Assembly: GCF_000514775.1 (NCBI RefSeq)
Contig: NZ_AZWO01000014.1
Coordinates: 86,068-150,067 of the forward strand
Source: Salinispora pacifica CNR114
GTDB lineage: Bacteria > Actinomycetota > Actinomycetes > Mycobacteriales > Micromonosporaceae
Length of the DNA: 64,000 nucleotides
Direction of reading: 5' to 3'
Shown here in pieces: positions 28,272 to 38,810 of this stretch. The translations under genes were made by a program, and so were the position numbers. The notes beneath the pieces are model-generated. The model was not told where the DNA came from and ran no database searches. It was given only the letters and a program-made list of their open reading frames with translations. How positions within the stretch are numbered: position 1 is the first letter of the stretch; every line of letters begins with the position of its first letter.

Positions 28272-28723
28272 TGCCCGGCTCGGTGCCCGGTGGTCCCGCA
28301 CCCAGGGCCACCGGGCGCCCAACCGGCGCCAGGCCGCTGATGCGAATCGGCGCGGTGGCCGAGCGGGTCGGGCTGAGCATCCGCACCATCCGCCACTACG
28401 AGGACGCCGGGCTGATCATCCCGTCGGCGCGCAGCGAGGGCGGCTTCCGCCTCTACACCGACGCCGACCTGGAGCGTCTCGCGGTGGTCAAGCGGATGAA
28501 ACCGCTCGGGTTCAGCCTCGACGAGATGCGGGCGCTGCTCGCCGTCCTGGACGCCCTGGTCACTGCCGGTGCCGCCGACCGGCCCGCCCTGCTCGACCGG
28601 CTCGGCCTCTTCCACACCGTCGCTGCCACCCGGGTGGAGACGCTACGCGAACAGCTCCGCACCGCGGAGGGCTTCGCCGGTGCCCTGCGCCACCAGCTCG
28701 ACCAACACCGGGCTCACCACTGA
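28271..28723 (+). CDS. MerR-family transcriptional regulator
   Basis: A 150-residue regulator with a MerR winged helix (RIGAVAERVGLSIRTIRHYEDAGLIIPSARSEGGFRLYTDADLERL), then a dimerisation helix and a short C-terminus with no cysteine cluster, so it is not a metal-thiol MerR of the MerR/CueR type. The ATG at 28271 overlaps the SulP stop (TGATG), coupling the two; an internal ATG at 28340 begins exactly at the conserved domain and is an alternative. It probably controls the SulP gene. Confidence 0.85.
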   Translation: MPGSVPGGPAPRATGRPTGARPLMRIGAVAERVGLSIRTIRHYEDAGLIIPSARSEGGFRLYTDADLERLAVVKRMKPLGFSLDEMRALLAVLDALVTAGAADRPALLDRLGLFHTVAATRVETLREQLRTAEGFAGALRHQLDQHRAHH

Positions 28724-28799
28724 CCCGGGGCGGGGTCGGACCGGACGGAACCGGCCCGTTCGGCCGCGGTGGCGCTGCTGGTCCGGGTGGCGCTGCTGG

Positions 28800-29639
28800 T
28801 CAGGGCTTGCGGGCAACCCCGCAGTAGCCGTCCACGACCTTCGGGGAGCCGTTCTCCGGCCGCCAGCGCCCCAGTGGCACGACACCCGGCTCGACCAGGT
28901 CAAGGCCGTCGAAGAAGGCGGTGAAGTCGGCGACCTCGCGCAGGTGGTACGGTGCCGCACCGCTCTCGTTGTACTGCCGGTGGGACTCGATCACCCGCTC
29001 ACTGGTGGCCGTGCCGTCGGACATCGCCAGGAAGCTGCCCGCCGGCAGGGACGAGACCAGCGCGCGTACGGCGTCCCGCGCCTGGGCGGGATCCGCGACG
29101 TGGCCCATCACCCCCAACATCATCAAGCCGACCGGCTCACTGAGGTCCAGCGTCGCCCGGGCCTCCCGGATGACCCGTTCCGCATCGTGCAGGTCGGCGT
29201 TGAGGTACTGGGTGGCACCCGCCGGGTCGCTGGTCAGCAGCACCCGGGCGTGCGCGAGAACCATCGGATCGTTGTCGACGTAGACGACGCGGGTCGGCGG
29301 GGCGATCCGTTGGGCGACCTGGTGGGTGTTGTCGGCGGTCGGCAGGCCGGTGCCGACATCGAGGAATTGGCGGATGCCCGCCTCGGCGGCGAGATAGGTC
29401 ACCGCCTGCCGCAGGAACACCCGGGAGTAGCGAGCGGCCTCGACGATCTCCGGGAAGATCGCTCGAACCTGGTCGCCGGCCGCCCGGTCGGACGCGAAGT
29501 TGTCCTTGCCGCCCAACCAGTAGTTCCACACCCGCGCCGAGTGCGGCACCGACACATCCAACGTGGAGGGAACGGCTCCGGTCCGCCGCGGGCCGGTTTG
29601 CTGCTCGGCAGTCTGCTGCTCGGCCTGGTTCTGCGACAC
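28800..29639 (-). CDS. SAM-dependent methyltransferase (DUF574 / Methyltransf_19)
   Basis: A 279-residue cytoplasmic protein. The family entry motif SVPHSARVWNYWLGGKDNFASDR is present, the SAM-binding motif is FLDVGTGLPT and the acidic loop is VVYVDNDPMVL. This family is widespread and multicopy in actinomycetes; substrates are mostly unknown. The GTG at 29637-29639 follows GGGGGG. It stops 77 nt from the convergent MerR gene. Confidence 0.85.
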   Translation of the reverse strand: MSQNQAEQQTAEQQTGPRRTGAVPSTLDVSVPHSARVWNYWLGGKDNFASDRAAGDQVRAIFPEIVEAARYSRVFLRQAVTYLAAEAGIRQFLDVGTGLPTADNTHQVAQRIAPPTRVVYVDNDPMVLAHARVLLTSDPAGATQYLNADLHDAERVIREARATLDLSEPVGLMMLGVMGHVADPAQARDAVRALVSSLPAGSFLAMSDGTATSERVIESHRQYNESGAAPYHLREVADFTAFFDGLDLVEPGVVPLGRWRPENGSPKVVDGYCGVARKP

Positions 29640-29779
29640 GTCAACCCCCCCGGTTGTCAGCTACGCCAACGGTCAGGCCGTAGCGTAGCGACACCAGGGC
29701 CCTTCCGTGGTACCGCGAATCCATGCCAGCGGACGGCGATCCGGGGAGAGCTGCCCAGCGGCAGCCGGTCGAGAAACAG

Positions 29780-29820
29780 CTGTGCGGTGGCGCCGGTGTG
29801 TTACCGGCGCCACCGCACAG
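29780..29820 (-). terminator. Perfect 18-bp hairpin ending the betaine operon
   Basis: The arms 29780-29797 and 29803-29820 are perfect complements around a 5-nt loop (GTGTT). It lies 19 nt beyond the stop of the binding-protein gene, the last gene of the betA-to-proX operon, and is the strongest terminator-like stem in the window. Confidence 0.85.
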
Positions 29821-29838
29821 GGTGTTACGAAAGATGTG

Positions 29839-30810
29839 TCAGCTCTGCGGCAGCCAGGCCTCAACCTTGTCCTGGTTGGCCTCGACCCACTTCTCAGCCG
29901 CCTCCTCCGGCGACATGTTGTCCTGGGCGATGTACCGGGCCACCAGGTTCTGGTCCTCGTTGGTCCAGTTGAAGTTGTCGACCAGCTGGTAGGCGGGTCC
30001 GTTGGCGTCGGCGAACGACTTGCTCACGATCTTGTCGAGGTCGTACACCGGGTAGTCGCAGGCGACCTTCTCCGGGTCGGCGTCGCAGCCCTCCTGGTAC
30101 TCGGGCAGGTCCACCTTCACCAGTTCGACCTCGGAGAGGAACCACTGCGGGTCGTAGAAGTAGCCGAGCACCGGCTCCTTCTTCTCCTCCGCCTGACGGA
30201 ACGCCTGGATCAGGGCCGGCTCACTGCCCGCGTAGACCACGTTGTAGTCCAGCCCCAGGTTCTTGACCAGCGCTTCGTCGTTGGTGACGAAGGACGGGTC
30301 ACCGTCGAGCAGCTGTCCCTTGCCGCCGGACTCCGTGGTCTCGAAGAGGGAGGCGTACTTGTTCAGGTTGTTCCAGTCGGTGATGTCGGGGTACTCCTCG
30401 GCCATCCATGGCGGCACGTACCAACCGATGACCCCCTCGACACCGGTCGAACCGGCGCTCACCGCGGTCTTCTGATCCTCGATGTACTTCTGCCTGAGGT
30501 CGTCGTGGCCCCAGTTCTCCACGATCGCGTCCACCTGGCCGGTGCCGAAGCCCTGCCAGGCGATCTCCTCCTTGAGGTCCTTCTTGACGACCTTGCAGCC
30601 GAGTTCGGTCTCGGCGACGTGGGCGATGACGGCCGCGTTCGCCTCGTACCCGACCCAGGGGTTGATCGCGATGGTGAAGGTGCCGCAGTCACCCGAGTCG
30701 GCGGCATCCGTCGACTCGATCTTGGAACCACCGCACGCGGTGAGCGTGAGAGCCGCCACCGTGGACAGCGAGACGCCCGCCAGGACCCTCTTGTTGACAA
30801 TGGATCTCAT
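29839..30810 (-). CDS. proX: Glycine betaine ABC transporter substrate-binding lipoprotein
   Basis: A 323-residue exported lipoprotein. The signal peptide ends in the lipobox LTAC at residues 23-26. The body is an OpuAC/ProX-type type II binding protein: IAINPWVGYEANAAVIAHVAE opens the first lobe, aromatic residues (WEXX-type box: WQGF, NWGH, WYVPPWM) are spaced for cation-pi binding of the trimethylammonium group. Last gene of the operon with the ATPase and permease just upstream. It may accept glycine betaine, proline betaine or choline. Confidence 0.88.
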   Translation of the reverse strand: MRSIVNKRVLAGVSLSTVAALTLTACGGSKIESTDAADSGDCGTFTIAINPWVGYEANAAVIAHVAETELGCKVVKKDLKEEIAWQGFGTGQVDAIVENWGHDDLRQKYIEDQKTAVSAGSTGVEGVIGWYVPPWMAEEYPDITDWNNLNKYASLFETTESGGKGQLLDGDPSFVTNDEALVKNLGLDYNVVYAGSEPALIQAFRQAEEKKEPVLGYFYDPQWFLSEVELVKVDLPEYQEGCDADPEKVACDYPVYDLDKIVSKSFADANGPAYQLVDNFNWTNEDQNLVARYIAQDNMSPEEAAEKWVEANQDKVEAWLPQS

Positions 30811-30888
30811 TTACTGTCACCCTCCCAAGGTGTTGTTCGTCGGTCAACTCCGATTCCGCGGTCCCGGCGCACCGGAACGGCGGATGAG

Positions 30889-32883
30889 TCACGTCTGGTT
30901 GGCACTGGGGGCAGGCTCCGACCGCTGCGCGGCAGCCCGCGCGATCCGGTCCAGCATGATCCCGAGTACGACGATCGCGACGCCCGCCGCGAGGCCCTTG
31001 CCGTAGAGCTGCCCCTGCGAGAAACCGGCGACGACCTCGTAGCCGAGCGCACCGGCCCCGACCAGGCCACCGATAACCACCATCGACAGCACGTAGATGA
31101 GCCCCTGGTTGGTGGCGAGCAGCAACGACTGCCGCGCCATCGGCAGTTGGACCTTCGTGATGGTCTGCCAGGTGTTGGAGCCCGCGGCGGTCGCCGCCTC
31201 CACCGTCGACTCCGGAATGGCGCGCACCCCGTCCGCAACGATCTTGATGGCGACCGGCGCGGCGTAGACGACACCGGCGACGATAGCGCTGAAGCGGCTC
31301 ACCGAGAAGAGGGCGACGACCGGAATCAGGTAGACGAAGGCCGGCATGGTCTGCCCGGCGTCCAGGACCGGCCGGATGACCCGATCGGCCCGGTTACTCC
31401 GGCCCATCCACACGCCGACGACCACTCCCAGCGTCACCACCAACAGCGTGGCCACCAGCGTCATGGCCAGCGTGACCATGCTGGCGTTCCACAGCCCACT
31501 GCCGACCAGCAGCCCCACACAGACCGCGGCGACGGCGGCGGCCCGCAGGTTGCCGATCAGCGCGGCGAGCAGCACGATCACCGCACCCATCAACCACCAG
31601 GGCGACTCGGCCAGCAGCGCCTCCAACGGATTGAGCAACGCGATGGTCACGCCGTCCTTCACCGCCGCGGTCAGATCCGCGAGGTTGTGCTGCGCCCACG
31701 TCGTCACCGTGGTCGCCCCCTGCGACAGATACTCGCCGAGCTGGCCGCCCTCCGGGAACTCAGAGGCCCACAGGTAGGTGTAGGACAGGTACGAGCAGAC
31801 CGCGGCGACCAGCCCGAACCCGGCCAGGAGCAGCCGGCGGATCCGGGGATTGAGTTCACCGCCCCCCTGCTCGGCGCGGACGCTGGCCGCTGTCGTGACC
31901 CGGTCCAGGACGATAGCCATCACCACGATCGCCACCCCCGCGTTGAACGCGGTACCGACGTCGAGGGTCTGCAGGGCCTTGATCACCGTCTTACCGAGGC
32001 CGGGAGCGTCGATCAGGGCCGCGACGGTCACCATCGCCAACGCCGCCATGATCGTCTGGTTGACACCGAGCACGATCGTCCGCTTCGACAGCGGCAGGAG
32101 CGCCTTGGTCAACCGCTGCCGCCGGGTCGCGCCGAACGAGTCGGTGGCTTCCACCGGCGGTCCGGGCACGGAACGGATTCCGTGCGCGGTGATCCGGATC
32201 GCCGGCGGCATGGCGTAGATCAGCGTCGCGATCGTCGCGGAGGCCGGGCCGATCAGGAACACCAGGGTCAGTGGCGCGAGGTAGACGAAGGTCGGCATCG
32301 TCTGCATGAGGTCCAACACCGGAGTGATCAACCGGTGGAACCGATCCGACACCCCGGCCAGAACGCCCAGCGGAATGCCGAACAACAGCGACACGAAGAC
32401 CGCCACCAACGTCAGCGCCAGCGTGTCCATGCTCTCCTGCCACAGCCCCTGCAGGCCGAAGAGAGTGAACCCGCCCGCGGCGAGCAGCGCCACCCGCCAG
32501 TTGGCGAACGCCCAGGAGGCGTAGGAGGCGAGCGCCACCACACCCAGCCAACCGAGCACCGGCACCGGCCGCCCGTACGCCGGTTGCGCGATGAGCCCCT
32601 GAACGAAGGTCACCAACGCGTCCATCACCGCGCGGATCTCGTTGAAGAAGTACAGGAAGAGCGGGTTGCTGTTCCGGCTGGCGCCAACCGAGTCGTTGAC
32701 GTCGTTGAGCCAGTGGTGCAGCTCGGTCAGCGTGGCCCGGGGCAGCTCCAACATGTCCTGGCCGCGCAGCAGGGTCCAGGCGACGAGCCAGAGCGCGAGG
32801 ACACCCACCACCGCGAGCGGCTTGGTGATTCGTCGACGTGGGGTGGTTCGCGTTGACGCGCCGGTCATGGTCGTCGTGGCCAT
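30889..32883 (-). CDS. proW: Glycine betaine ABC permease with two fused transmembrane halves
   Basis: A 664-residue permease containing two ProW-like halves. The first has MPTFVYLAPLTLVFLIGPASATIATLIYAMPPAIRIT and an EAA loop (EATDSFGATRRQRLTKALLPL); the second repeats it as MPAFVYLIPVVALFSVSRFSAIVAGVVYAAPVAIKIV with EAATAAGSNTWQTITKVQLPM. The two halves would replace the usual permease homodimer. ATG overlaps the stop of the ATPase gene (TAATG). Each half has about six membrane segments; an extra-cytoplasmic loop lies between them. Confidence 0.9.
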   Translation of the reverse strand: MATTTMTGASTRTTPRRRITKPLAVVGVLALWLVAWTLLRGQDMLELPRATLTELHHWLNDVNDSVGASRNSNPLFLYFFNEIRAVMDALVTFVQGLIAQPAYGRPVPVLGWLGVVALASYASWAFANWRVALLAAGGFTLFGLQGLWQESMDTLALTLVAVFVSLLFGIPLGVLAGVSDRFHRLITPVLDLMQTMPTFVYLAPLTLVFLIGPASATIATLIYAMPPAIRITAHGIRSVPGPPVEATDSFGATRRQRLTKALLPLSKRTIVLGVNQTIMAALAMVTVAALIDAPGLGKTVIKALQTLDVGTAFNAGVAIVVMAIVLDRVTTAASVRAEQGGGELNPRIRRLLLAGFGLVAAVCSYLSYTYLWASEFPEGGQLGEYLSQGATTVTTWAQHNLADLTAAVKDGVTIALLNPLEALLAESPWWLMGAVIVLLAALIGNLRAAAVAAVCVGLLVGSGLWNASMVTLAMTLVATLLVVTLGVVVGVWMGRSNRADRVIRPVLDAGQTMPAFVYLIPVVALFSVSRFSAIVAGVVYAAPVAIKIVADGVRAIPESTVEAATAAGSNTWQTITKVQLPMARQSLLLATNQGLIYVLSMVVIGGLVGAGALGYEVVAGFSQGQLYGKGLAAGVAIVVLGIMLDRIARAAAQRSEPAPSANQT

Positions 32884-33962
32884 TAGGCGCCCGCCTGATT
32901 GCCGGCGACGATGTCGAGGACCTCCTCATGGCCGACCACGCCCAGCAGTTCCCCGTTCTCGACGACCCGCACCGGCCGATCGGCGGCGAGCACCGTGCGG
33001 ACCGCGTCCCGCACGATCACCCCCGGACCCAGTTCGGGGCCGTCCAGCTGATCGGCGGCCCGGGACGGACGCATGATCCACCGCAGGGTGAGGACATCGG
33101 CGCGGGGCACGTCCTGGACGAAGTCGCGCACGTAGTCGTCGGCCGGCGCCCCGACCAGTTCGTCCCCGGTCCCGGCCTGCACCACGTTGCCGTCGCGCAT
33201 GAGCAGAATCCGGTCGCCGAGCTTGAGCGCCTCGGAGAGGTCGTGCGTGATGAAGACCATCGTCTTGCCGACCTGGCGGTGCAGCCGGATGACCTCGTTC
33301 TGCATGTCGCGCCGGATCAGCGGGTCCAGCGCGGAGAACGGCTCGTCGAAGAAGAGCACGTCCGGATCACCGGCCAACGCCCGCGCCAACCCGACGCGCT
33401 GCTGCATCCCGCCGGAGAGCTGGTCCGGGTACGCGTTCTCGTAGCCGTCGAGGCCCACCAGTTCGATGACCTCGGTCGCCCGGCGGATCCGCTCGGCGCG
33501 GCCGGCACCCCGGATCTCCAGGCCATACCCGACGTTGTCGACCACCGTTCGGTACGGCAGGAGACCGAAGTGCTGGAAGACCATCGAGAACTTCCGGCGC
33601 CGGAGCTCCCGCAGCCGCCTCTTGTCGGCACGCAGGATGTCCTCGCCCTCGAAGACCACCTCCCCCGCGGTCGGCTCGATCAGCCGGGTCAGACAGCGCA
33701 CCAGCGTGGACTTGCCGGAGCCGGAGAGCCCCATCACGACGAAGACCTCACCGGGCGCGACGTCGAACGACACCTCCCGTACCGCGGCGGTACACCGGGC
33801 CCGCTCCCGCAGCTCCCGCCGGGACAGCGCCGCGAGCTCGGCCGAGTCGGGCACCCGCTCCGCGTTCGGGCCGAACACCTTCCACAGGTTCCGGACCGAG
33901 ATCACCGGAGTCTGGGCTGCAATGACCTGCCCGCGCGGCTCAACCGCCGTCTCCGTGCTCAT
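32883..33962 (-). CDS. proV: Glycine betaine ABC transporter ATPase
   Basis: A 359-residue cytoplasmic ATPase of the ProV/OpuAA type. Walker A is GLSGSGKST, signature [16 protein letters not shown], Walker [23 protein letters not shown]. The C-terminal 80 residues hold CBS-like repeats ([23 protein letters not shown]), the ionic-strength sensor in OpuA. The N-terminal [12 protein letters not shown] is family typical. I start at the ATG at 33960-33962; the frame is open 98 codons further but over the intergenic region. 167 nt separate it from betB. Confidence 0.9.
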   Translation of the reverse strand: MSTETAVEPRGQVIAAQTPVISVRNLWKVFGPNAERVPDSAELAALSRRELRERARCTAAVREVSFDVAPGEVFVVMGLSGSGKSTLVRCLTRLIEPTAGEVVFEGEDILRADKRRLRELRRRKFSMVFQHFGLLPYRTVVDNVGYGLEIRGAGRAERIRRATEVIELVGLDGYENAYPDQLSGGMQQRVGLARALAGDPDVLFFDEPFSALDPLIRRDMQNEVIRLHRQVGKTMVFITHDLSEALKLGDRILLMRDGNVVQAGTGDELVGAPADDYVRDFVQDVPRADVLTLRWIMRPSRAADQLDGPELGPGVIVRDAVRTVLAADRPVRVVENGELLGVVGHEEVLDIVAGNQAGA

Positions 33963-34129
33963 GCGGCCCACCCCGCCCGGTCGCAACGCCGCGACCTCGG
34001 CACGCCCCGGCAGCACCGGGGTGCGCACGCGGGGATGGGCCCGCCGGGACGGCGGTGATAGTCGGTTGGGACAGACATGGCTGACTCGTCTCTTTCCTTG
34101 GGCGACGGTTACGGGATGGCGCGGGGGCG

Positions 34130-35605
34130 CTAGCCGCGGAACCAGTGCTGCGGGCGGGGATCGGTGTTCTGCCAGATGTGCTTCATTTCCCGGTACTCGT
34201 TGAGCCCGGTCGGGCCCAGCTCGCGGCCGTTGCCGGACTGCCGGAAGCCGCCCCACTCCGCCTTGGGTACGTACGGGTGGTAGTCGTTGATCCAGATCGT
34301 GCCGTGCCGTAGCCGCTGCGCGACGCGCTGGGCACGGCTGGCGTCGCTGGTCCAGACCGCGCCGGCGAGGCCGTAGTGGGTGTCGTTGGCGATGCGCACC
34401 GCCTCGTCCTCGTCGGTGAAGGTCTCGACGGTGAGGACCGGACCGAAGGACTCCTCGCGGACCACGGACATGCCCGCACGACAGCCGTCAAGCACCGTCG
34501 GAAGGTAGTAGAAGCCGTTGGCGAGGCGGTCCTCGTCGGGGCGACGGCCGCCACAGCGCAGCACCGCCCCCTCGGCGATTCCAGCCTCGACATACGACTC
34601 CACCTTGGACAGGTGGGCGGCGGAGATCAGTGGGCCGGTCTCCGCGTCGGCGTCGAAGGGCCCACCGAGACGAATCCGACGGGCGCGATCCACGACCGCG
34701 TCCACGAAGGCGTCGTGGATGGACTCCTCGACCACGAGCCGGGTACCCGCCGAGCAGACCTGACCCGAGTGCAGGAACACCGCGGTGAGCGCGAAGTCCA
34801 CGGCGGCGTCGAAGTCGGCGTCGGCGAAGACGACGTTCGGGTTCTTGCCGCCGAGTTCGAGCGTCACCCGCTTCACCGTCGCCGCTGCCGCCGCCATCAG
34901 GCCACGCCCGGTCTGCAGGCCCCCGGTGAACGAGACCAGGTCCACGTCCGGGTGCTCGGCCAGCGGCGCGCCTACCTCGGCACCGGCGCCGAGGACCAGG
35001 TTGGCCACGCCCGGCGGCAGCCCGGCCTCGTCCAGCAGCCGCATCAGCAGGATCGCGGTCGAGGGGGTCAGCTCGCTGGGCTTGAGGACGAAGGTGTTTC
35101 CGGCGGCGAGCGCCGGGGCGACCTTCCACGAGGTCTGCAGCAACGGGTAGTTCCAGGGCGTGATCAGCCCGCACACACCGATCGGCTCGTACTCGACCCG
35201 ACTGATCGCGTCGCTGCGCCCGGTGTCCACGACGCGTCCGCCGTCGGTGTCGGCGAGGCCCGCGTAGTACCGGAAGCAGGCGGTCACGTCGTCGATGTCG
35301 TACTCGCTCTCCACCAGCCGTTTACCGGTGTCGAGCGACTCCGCGCGGGCGAACTCCTGCTTGTCCCGCTGGAGGAGGTCGGCGACCCGGTGCAGCAGCG
35401 CACCACGTTCGCCGGCCGGGGTTCGCGGCCACGGCCACGGCCCCTCGTCGAACGCCTTCCGGGCCGCGCGGATCGCCGCGATCGTGTCGTCCCGGGTCCC
35501 CTCGGCGACGGTGACCACCGAGGTGCCGTCGGCCGGGCAGCGGATCTCTCGGCGCCCGCCGGCTACCGACTCCCGCCACTCTCCATCGATGTAGAGGTCC
35601 TTCAC
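34130..35605 (-). CDS. betB: Betaine aldehyde dehydrogenase
   Basis: A 491-residue NAD(P)+-dependent aldehyde dehydrogenase, oxidising betaine aldehyde to glycine betaine. Conserved sites: [12 protein letters not shown] and the NAD fold around [10 protein letters not shown], the general base in [14 protein letters not shown], the nucleophile in [14 protein letters not shown] and the C-terminal [13 protein letters not shown] use the GTG at 35603-35605, preceded by GGGGAG, because it starts the family-typical [12 protein letters not shown]. It follows choline dehydrogenase by 64 nt and precedes the transporter genes, which fixes the substrate guess. Confidence 0.88.
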   Translation of the reverse strand: MKDLYIDGEWRESVAGGRREIRCPADGTSVVTVAEGTRDDTIAAIRAARKAFDEGPWPWPRTPAGERGALLHRVADLLQRDKQEFARAESLDTGKRLVESEYDIDDVTACFRYYAGLADTDGGRVVDTGRSDAISRVEYEPIGVCGLITPWNYPLLQTSWKVAPALAAGNTFVLKPSELTPSTAILLMRLLDEAGLPPGVANLVLGAGAEVGAPLAEHPDVDLVSFTGGLQTGRGLMAAAAATVKRVTLELGGKNPNVVFADADFDAAVDFALTAVFLHSGQVCSAGTRLVVEESIHDAFVDAVVDRARRIRLGGPFDADAETGPLISAAHLSKVESYVEAGIAEGAVLRCGGRRPDEDRLANGFYYLPTVLDGCRAGMSVVREESFGPVLTVETFTDEDEAVRIANDTHYGLAGAVWTSDASRAQRVAQRLRHGTIWINDYHPYVPKAEWGGFRQSGNGRELGPTGLNEYREMKHIWQNTDPRPQHWFRG

Positions 35606-35669
35606 GCGCAACTCCCCGATGCACTCGTCGAGTGGTTCCCTGGTCCAGCTCTGCCTTCGCGACACGGCA

Positions 35670-37352
35670 TCATGCCACCGCCGACGAACCGCGGTCGTGC
35701 CGGTAGTAGTCGAGCGGCGACGGCGCCAGCGGCGTGTTGCCCAGGATGAGGTCCGCCGCCTTCTCGGCAACCATCATCACCGGGGCGTAGATGTTCCCGT
35801 TGGTGACGTAGGGCATCACCGACGCGTCCACCACCCGTAGCCCGGTCACCCCGTGCACCGACATGTCGGTGGGGTTCACCACGGACATGTCGTCGGTCCC
35901 CATCTTGGCCGTGCAGGACGGGTGCAGCGCGGTCTCCCCCTCGCGGGCGACCCAGTCGAGGATCTCCTCGTCGGTCTGGACCTCGGGCCCGGGGGAGATC
36001 TCCCCACCGCTGAACGGCGCCATCGCCGGCTGGCCGAGGATGTCGCGGGTCACCCGGACCGCCTCCACCCACTCCCGCCGATCCTGCTCGGTGGAGAGGT
36101 AGTTGAACCGCAGAGCCGGATGCACCCGGGGATCCCGATTTACGATCTTGACCGTACCGCGGGCGTCGGAGTACATCGGCCCGATGTGCACCTGGTAGCC
36201 GTGGCCACCAGAGGGGGAAGAGCCGTCGTAGCGGACCGCGATCGGCAGGAAGTGGAACATGAGGTTCGGGTAGTCGACGGTGTCGTTACTCCGGACGAAG
36301 CCGCCCGCCTCGAAGTGGTTGGTGGCGCCCAGGCCCGTCCGTCCGAACAGCCACTTCGCGCCGATCCACGGCGCGTACCGCCAGTTCAGGTAGGGCTGGA
36401 TCGTCACTGGCTGGGTGCAGGCGTGCTGGATGTAGACCTCCAGGTGGTCCTGCAGGTTCTCACCCACCCCGGGCAGGTTCGCGACGGTGTCGATGCCCAG
36501 GCCGGCCAGTTCGTCGGCGTTACCCACGCCGGACAGCTGCAGCAGCTGCGGCGTGTTGATCGCGCCGCCGCTGAGGATCACGTCGTTGGCGTACACCCGG
36601 TGCGGGGTCGTCCCCTTGCCGCGGGTGTACTCGACGCCCACGGCGCGGGTGCCCTGGAAGATGACGCGGGTGACGAACGCGCGGGTACGCACCTCGAGGT
36701 TGGGTCGCTTCATCGCCGGGCGCAGGTACGCCTGGGCCGCGGAGAACCGCCGACCCCGACTCACGTTCCGGTCGAACGGGGCGAAACCCTCCTGCTGCAC
36801 GCCGTTGACGTCGGTGGTGCGCGGATAGCCGGCCTGCTCCGCCGCCGCGAGCATGGCCTGGATCACCGGATTGTCCGCGGAGCCACGCTCCAGCACCAGC
36901 GGGCCGTCGTGGCCACGGAACGGGTCGTCCGGATCGGCCCCCAGCGCGGATTCCATCCGGTTGAAGTACGGCAGAACGTGGGCGAAGTCCCAGGTCTCCA
37001 TGCCCGGATCGGCGGCCCACCGCTCGTAGTCCAACGGGTTGCCCCGCTGGAAGATCATCCCGTTGATACTGCTCGACCCACCCAGCACCTTGCCCCGGGC
37101 GTGGTAGATACGCCGCCCGTGCATGTGCGGCTCCGGCTCCGAGTTGTACTGCCAGTCGTAGAACCGGCTACCGATCGGAAACGGCAGCGCCGCCGGCATG
37201 TGGATGAAGACGTCCCAGGGGTAGTCGGGACGGCCGGCCTCCAGGACCAGAACCCGGTTGCCCGGATCGGCGGAGAGCCGGTCGGCGAGCGCGCTGCCGG
37301 CCGAACCGCCACCAACGATGACAAAGTCGTAACGCTGGGTTGTCACTTCCAC
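35670..37352 (-). CDS. betA: Choline dehydrogenase (GMC oxidoreductase)
   Basis: A 560-residue FAD enzyme oxidising choline to betaine aldehyde. The N-terminal FAD fold is [19 protein letters not shown], the GMC signature is [29 protein letters not shown] and the second signature is [19 protein letters not shown]; the catalytic His-His/Asn area sits in [11 protein letters not shown] and [18 protein letters not shown]. First gene of the osmolyte operon. No betI or other regulator lies beside it. Start GTG at 37352 or an in-frame GTG two codons in. Confidence 0.9.
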   Translation of the reverse strand: MEVTTQRYDFVIVGGGSAGSALADRLSADPGNRVLVLEAGRPDYPWDVFIHMPAALPFPIGSRFYDWQYNSEPEPHMHGRRIYHARGKVLGGSSSINGMIFQRGNPLDYERWAADPGMETWDFAHVLPYFNRMESALGADPDDPFRGHDGPLVLERGSADNPVIQAMLAAAEQAGYPRTTDVNGVQQEGFAPFDRNVSRGRRFSAAQAYLRPAMKRPNLEVRTRAFVTRVIFQGTRAVGVEYTRGKGTTPHRVYANDVILSGGAINTPQLLQLSGVGNADELAGLGIDTVANLPGVGENLQDHLEVYIQHACTQPVTIQPYLNWRYAPWIGAKWLFGRTGLGATNHFEAGGFVRSNDTVDYPNLMFHFLPIAVRYDGSSPSGGHGYQVHIGPMYSDARGTVKIVNRDPRVHPALRFNYLSTEQDRREWVEAVRVTRDILGQPAMAPFSGGEISPGPEVQTDEEILDWVAREGETALHPSCTAKMGTDDMSVVNPTDMSVHGVTGLRVVDASVMPYVTNGNIYAPVMMVAEKAADLILGNTPLAPSPLDYYRHDRGSSAVA

Positions 37353-38081
37353 TCACCTCACTCAACTGGTCGCGGAACTCGGCGAACCCGGGCATGACGA
37401 CAGGACGAAGCTGCGACTTTGGGGGCTCGGCGCACGTCACTCCACAGTCGCGTCCGTCCGGTGCGTCCGCACCGGCTCCCGACCGGCCGCGCGCTCCCGA
37501 CCGGTTCGGGGGTCGAACCGGATGCGTGCAGGGATGCAACCTTACCTCGTGTTTTCCGGCACCCCGTCAACGCGCACGCCTCCTGACCTGCCGATACGAG
37601 AGAGATCACAGGACGAGGAACGCAAGATAACGTTCTGACACCCATACGGACCGAATCGGGGCGGCACGGCACGGGAGCCACCCGAACCACAGCCGGGGCG
37701 GACGTCTCACCCCCGCCAAACGCCCGCCGCCGCACCAAGCTGCGGGACAACAACCGATGGCGCGGATCGACGAGCGCCATCGGCGTGTTTCGCCCGGTCT
37801 ATCCCACATCCCACCCTCGATGCCCTCGAGGGCGTCCAGTCCTTGGTGTGACGTTGAGTTAAGATTGTGATCCGAATTGACGAGGCAAGGGAGGACGGCG
37901 GCTTCGAACCGACGCGAGCCCGGGCTCCCTGAGCCGCGCGGCTCAGCCCATGGTCGGGCCCCCTTGCCACCATCGGCTGATCACCACTCGCTGATGGCTG
38001 ACCCGCTTTCGCCACGGCCCACCCAGCCGCTCCTTGATCTCCGGGCCCACGATTGCCACAGCAGGAGGTGACAGGTGACAC
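37353..38081. promoter_or_regulatory. Divergent control region of the two osmoprotectant operons
   Basis: About 730 nt between betA (minus) and the OpuC-type operon (plus). I see no convincing gene. It holds a perfect 10-bp inverted repeat, CCGATGGCGC at 37754-37763 and GCGCCATCGG at 37774-37783, a candidate operator or hairpin. A strong AGGAGGTGA site lies just before the first plus-strand gene. Both promoters must be here. Confidence 0.5.
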
Positions 38082-38810
38082 ATGACGTTCCTCGAATTTC
38101 TACAGAGCCGACGTGAGCTGTTACTCGCACAGACCCTCGAACACGCGACAATCGTGCTGATGTCCGTCGCCCTGGCGACGGTCATCGGCGTCTTGATCGC
38201 CCTCTGGACCTACCGCCACCCCCGTGCCCGGGCCGTCGCGACCGGCATGGCCGCGGCCATGCTCACCATCCCGTCTTTCGCACTACTCGGCCTACTGATC
38301 ACACCGCTTGGGCTGGGCTACACGCCCACATTGGTGGCCCTCACCATGTATGCCCTGCTACCAATCCTTCGAAACACCATTGTGGGCCTGACCGAGATCG
38401 ACCCGGCCCTGACCGAGGCCGCGCGGGGTATCGGCATGGGCCGAGTCCGATCCTTGGCCACTGTGGAGCTTCCCCTCGCCTGGCCGGTAATCCTGACCGG
38501 AATTCGGGTGTCCACCCAGATGACGATGGGGATCGCCGCGATCGGGGCCTATGTACAGGGCCCAGGTCTGGGCCACCAGATCTTCGACGGCCTCGCCAAT
38601 CTCGGCGGCGTGAACTCCCTGAACCAGGCTCTGGTCGGAACGGTCGGCGTCATTGTGCTGGCCCTCACCGTCGACGTGGCCCTTGCACTCCTGGGCAAGC
38701 TCACCCAGGCCGGGCAACGCCCGAAGCTGTTCCGCACCCGCCCGACTCTCCGCCCCACGCTCACGCCCGCCACAGCAGCACCTTCCCCCTCCCTCGGAGG
38801 CCGAGAATGA
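38082..38810 (+). CDS. Osmoprotectant ABC permease (OpuCB-like)
   Basis: A 242-residue permease with about five or six membrane segments (IVLMSVALATVIGVLIALW, AAAMLTIPSFALLGLLITPLGLG) and an EAA loop EAARGIGMGRVRSLATVELPL. Starts after AGGAGGTGA. Its stop overlaps the ATPase start (ATGA), and the whole four-gene order permease-ATPase-permease-binding protein is the OpuC/OpuB arrangement for betaine, choline or carnitine. Confidence 0.88.
   Translation: MTFLEFLQSRRELLLAQTLEHATIVLMSVALATVIGVLIALWTYRHPRARAVATGMAAAMLTIPSFALLGLLITPLGLGYTPTLVALTMYALLPILRNTIVGLTEIDPALTEAARGIGMGRVRSLATVELPLAWPVILTGIRVSTQMTMGIAAIGAYVQGPGLGHQIFDGLANLGGVNSLNQALVGTVGVIVLALTVDVALALLGKLTQAGQRPKLFRTRPTLRPTLTPATAAPSPSLGGRE

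Noticed and set aside
29707..32856. A 1049-codon plus-strand open frame
   Set aside because: It lies antisense to the proX and proW genes; composition is Arg/His/Asp-rich as expected for a high-GC shadow frame.
37850..37920. A TTCGAACC string near 37903 that suggests a tRNA T-arm
   Set aside because: No matching acceptor, D or anticodon stems around it.
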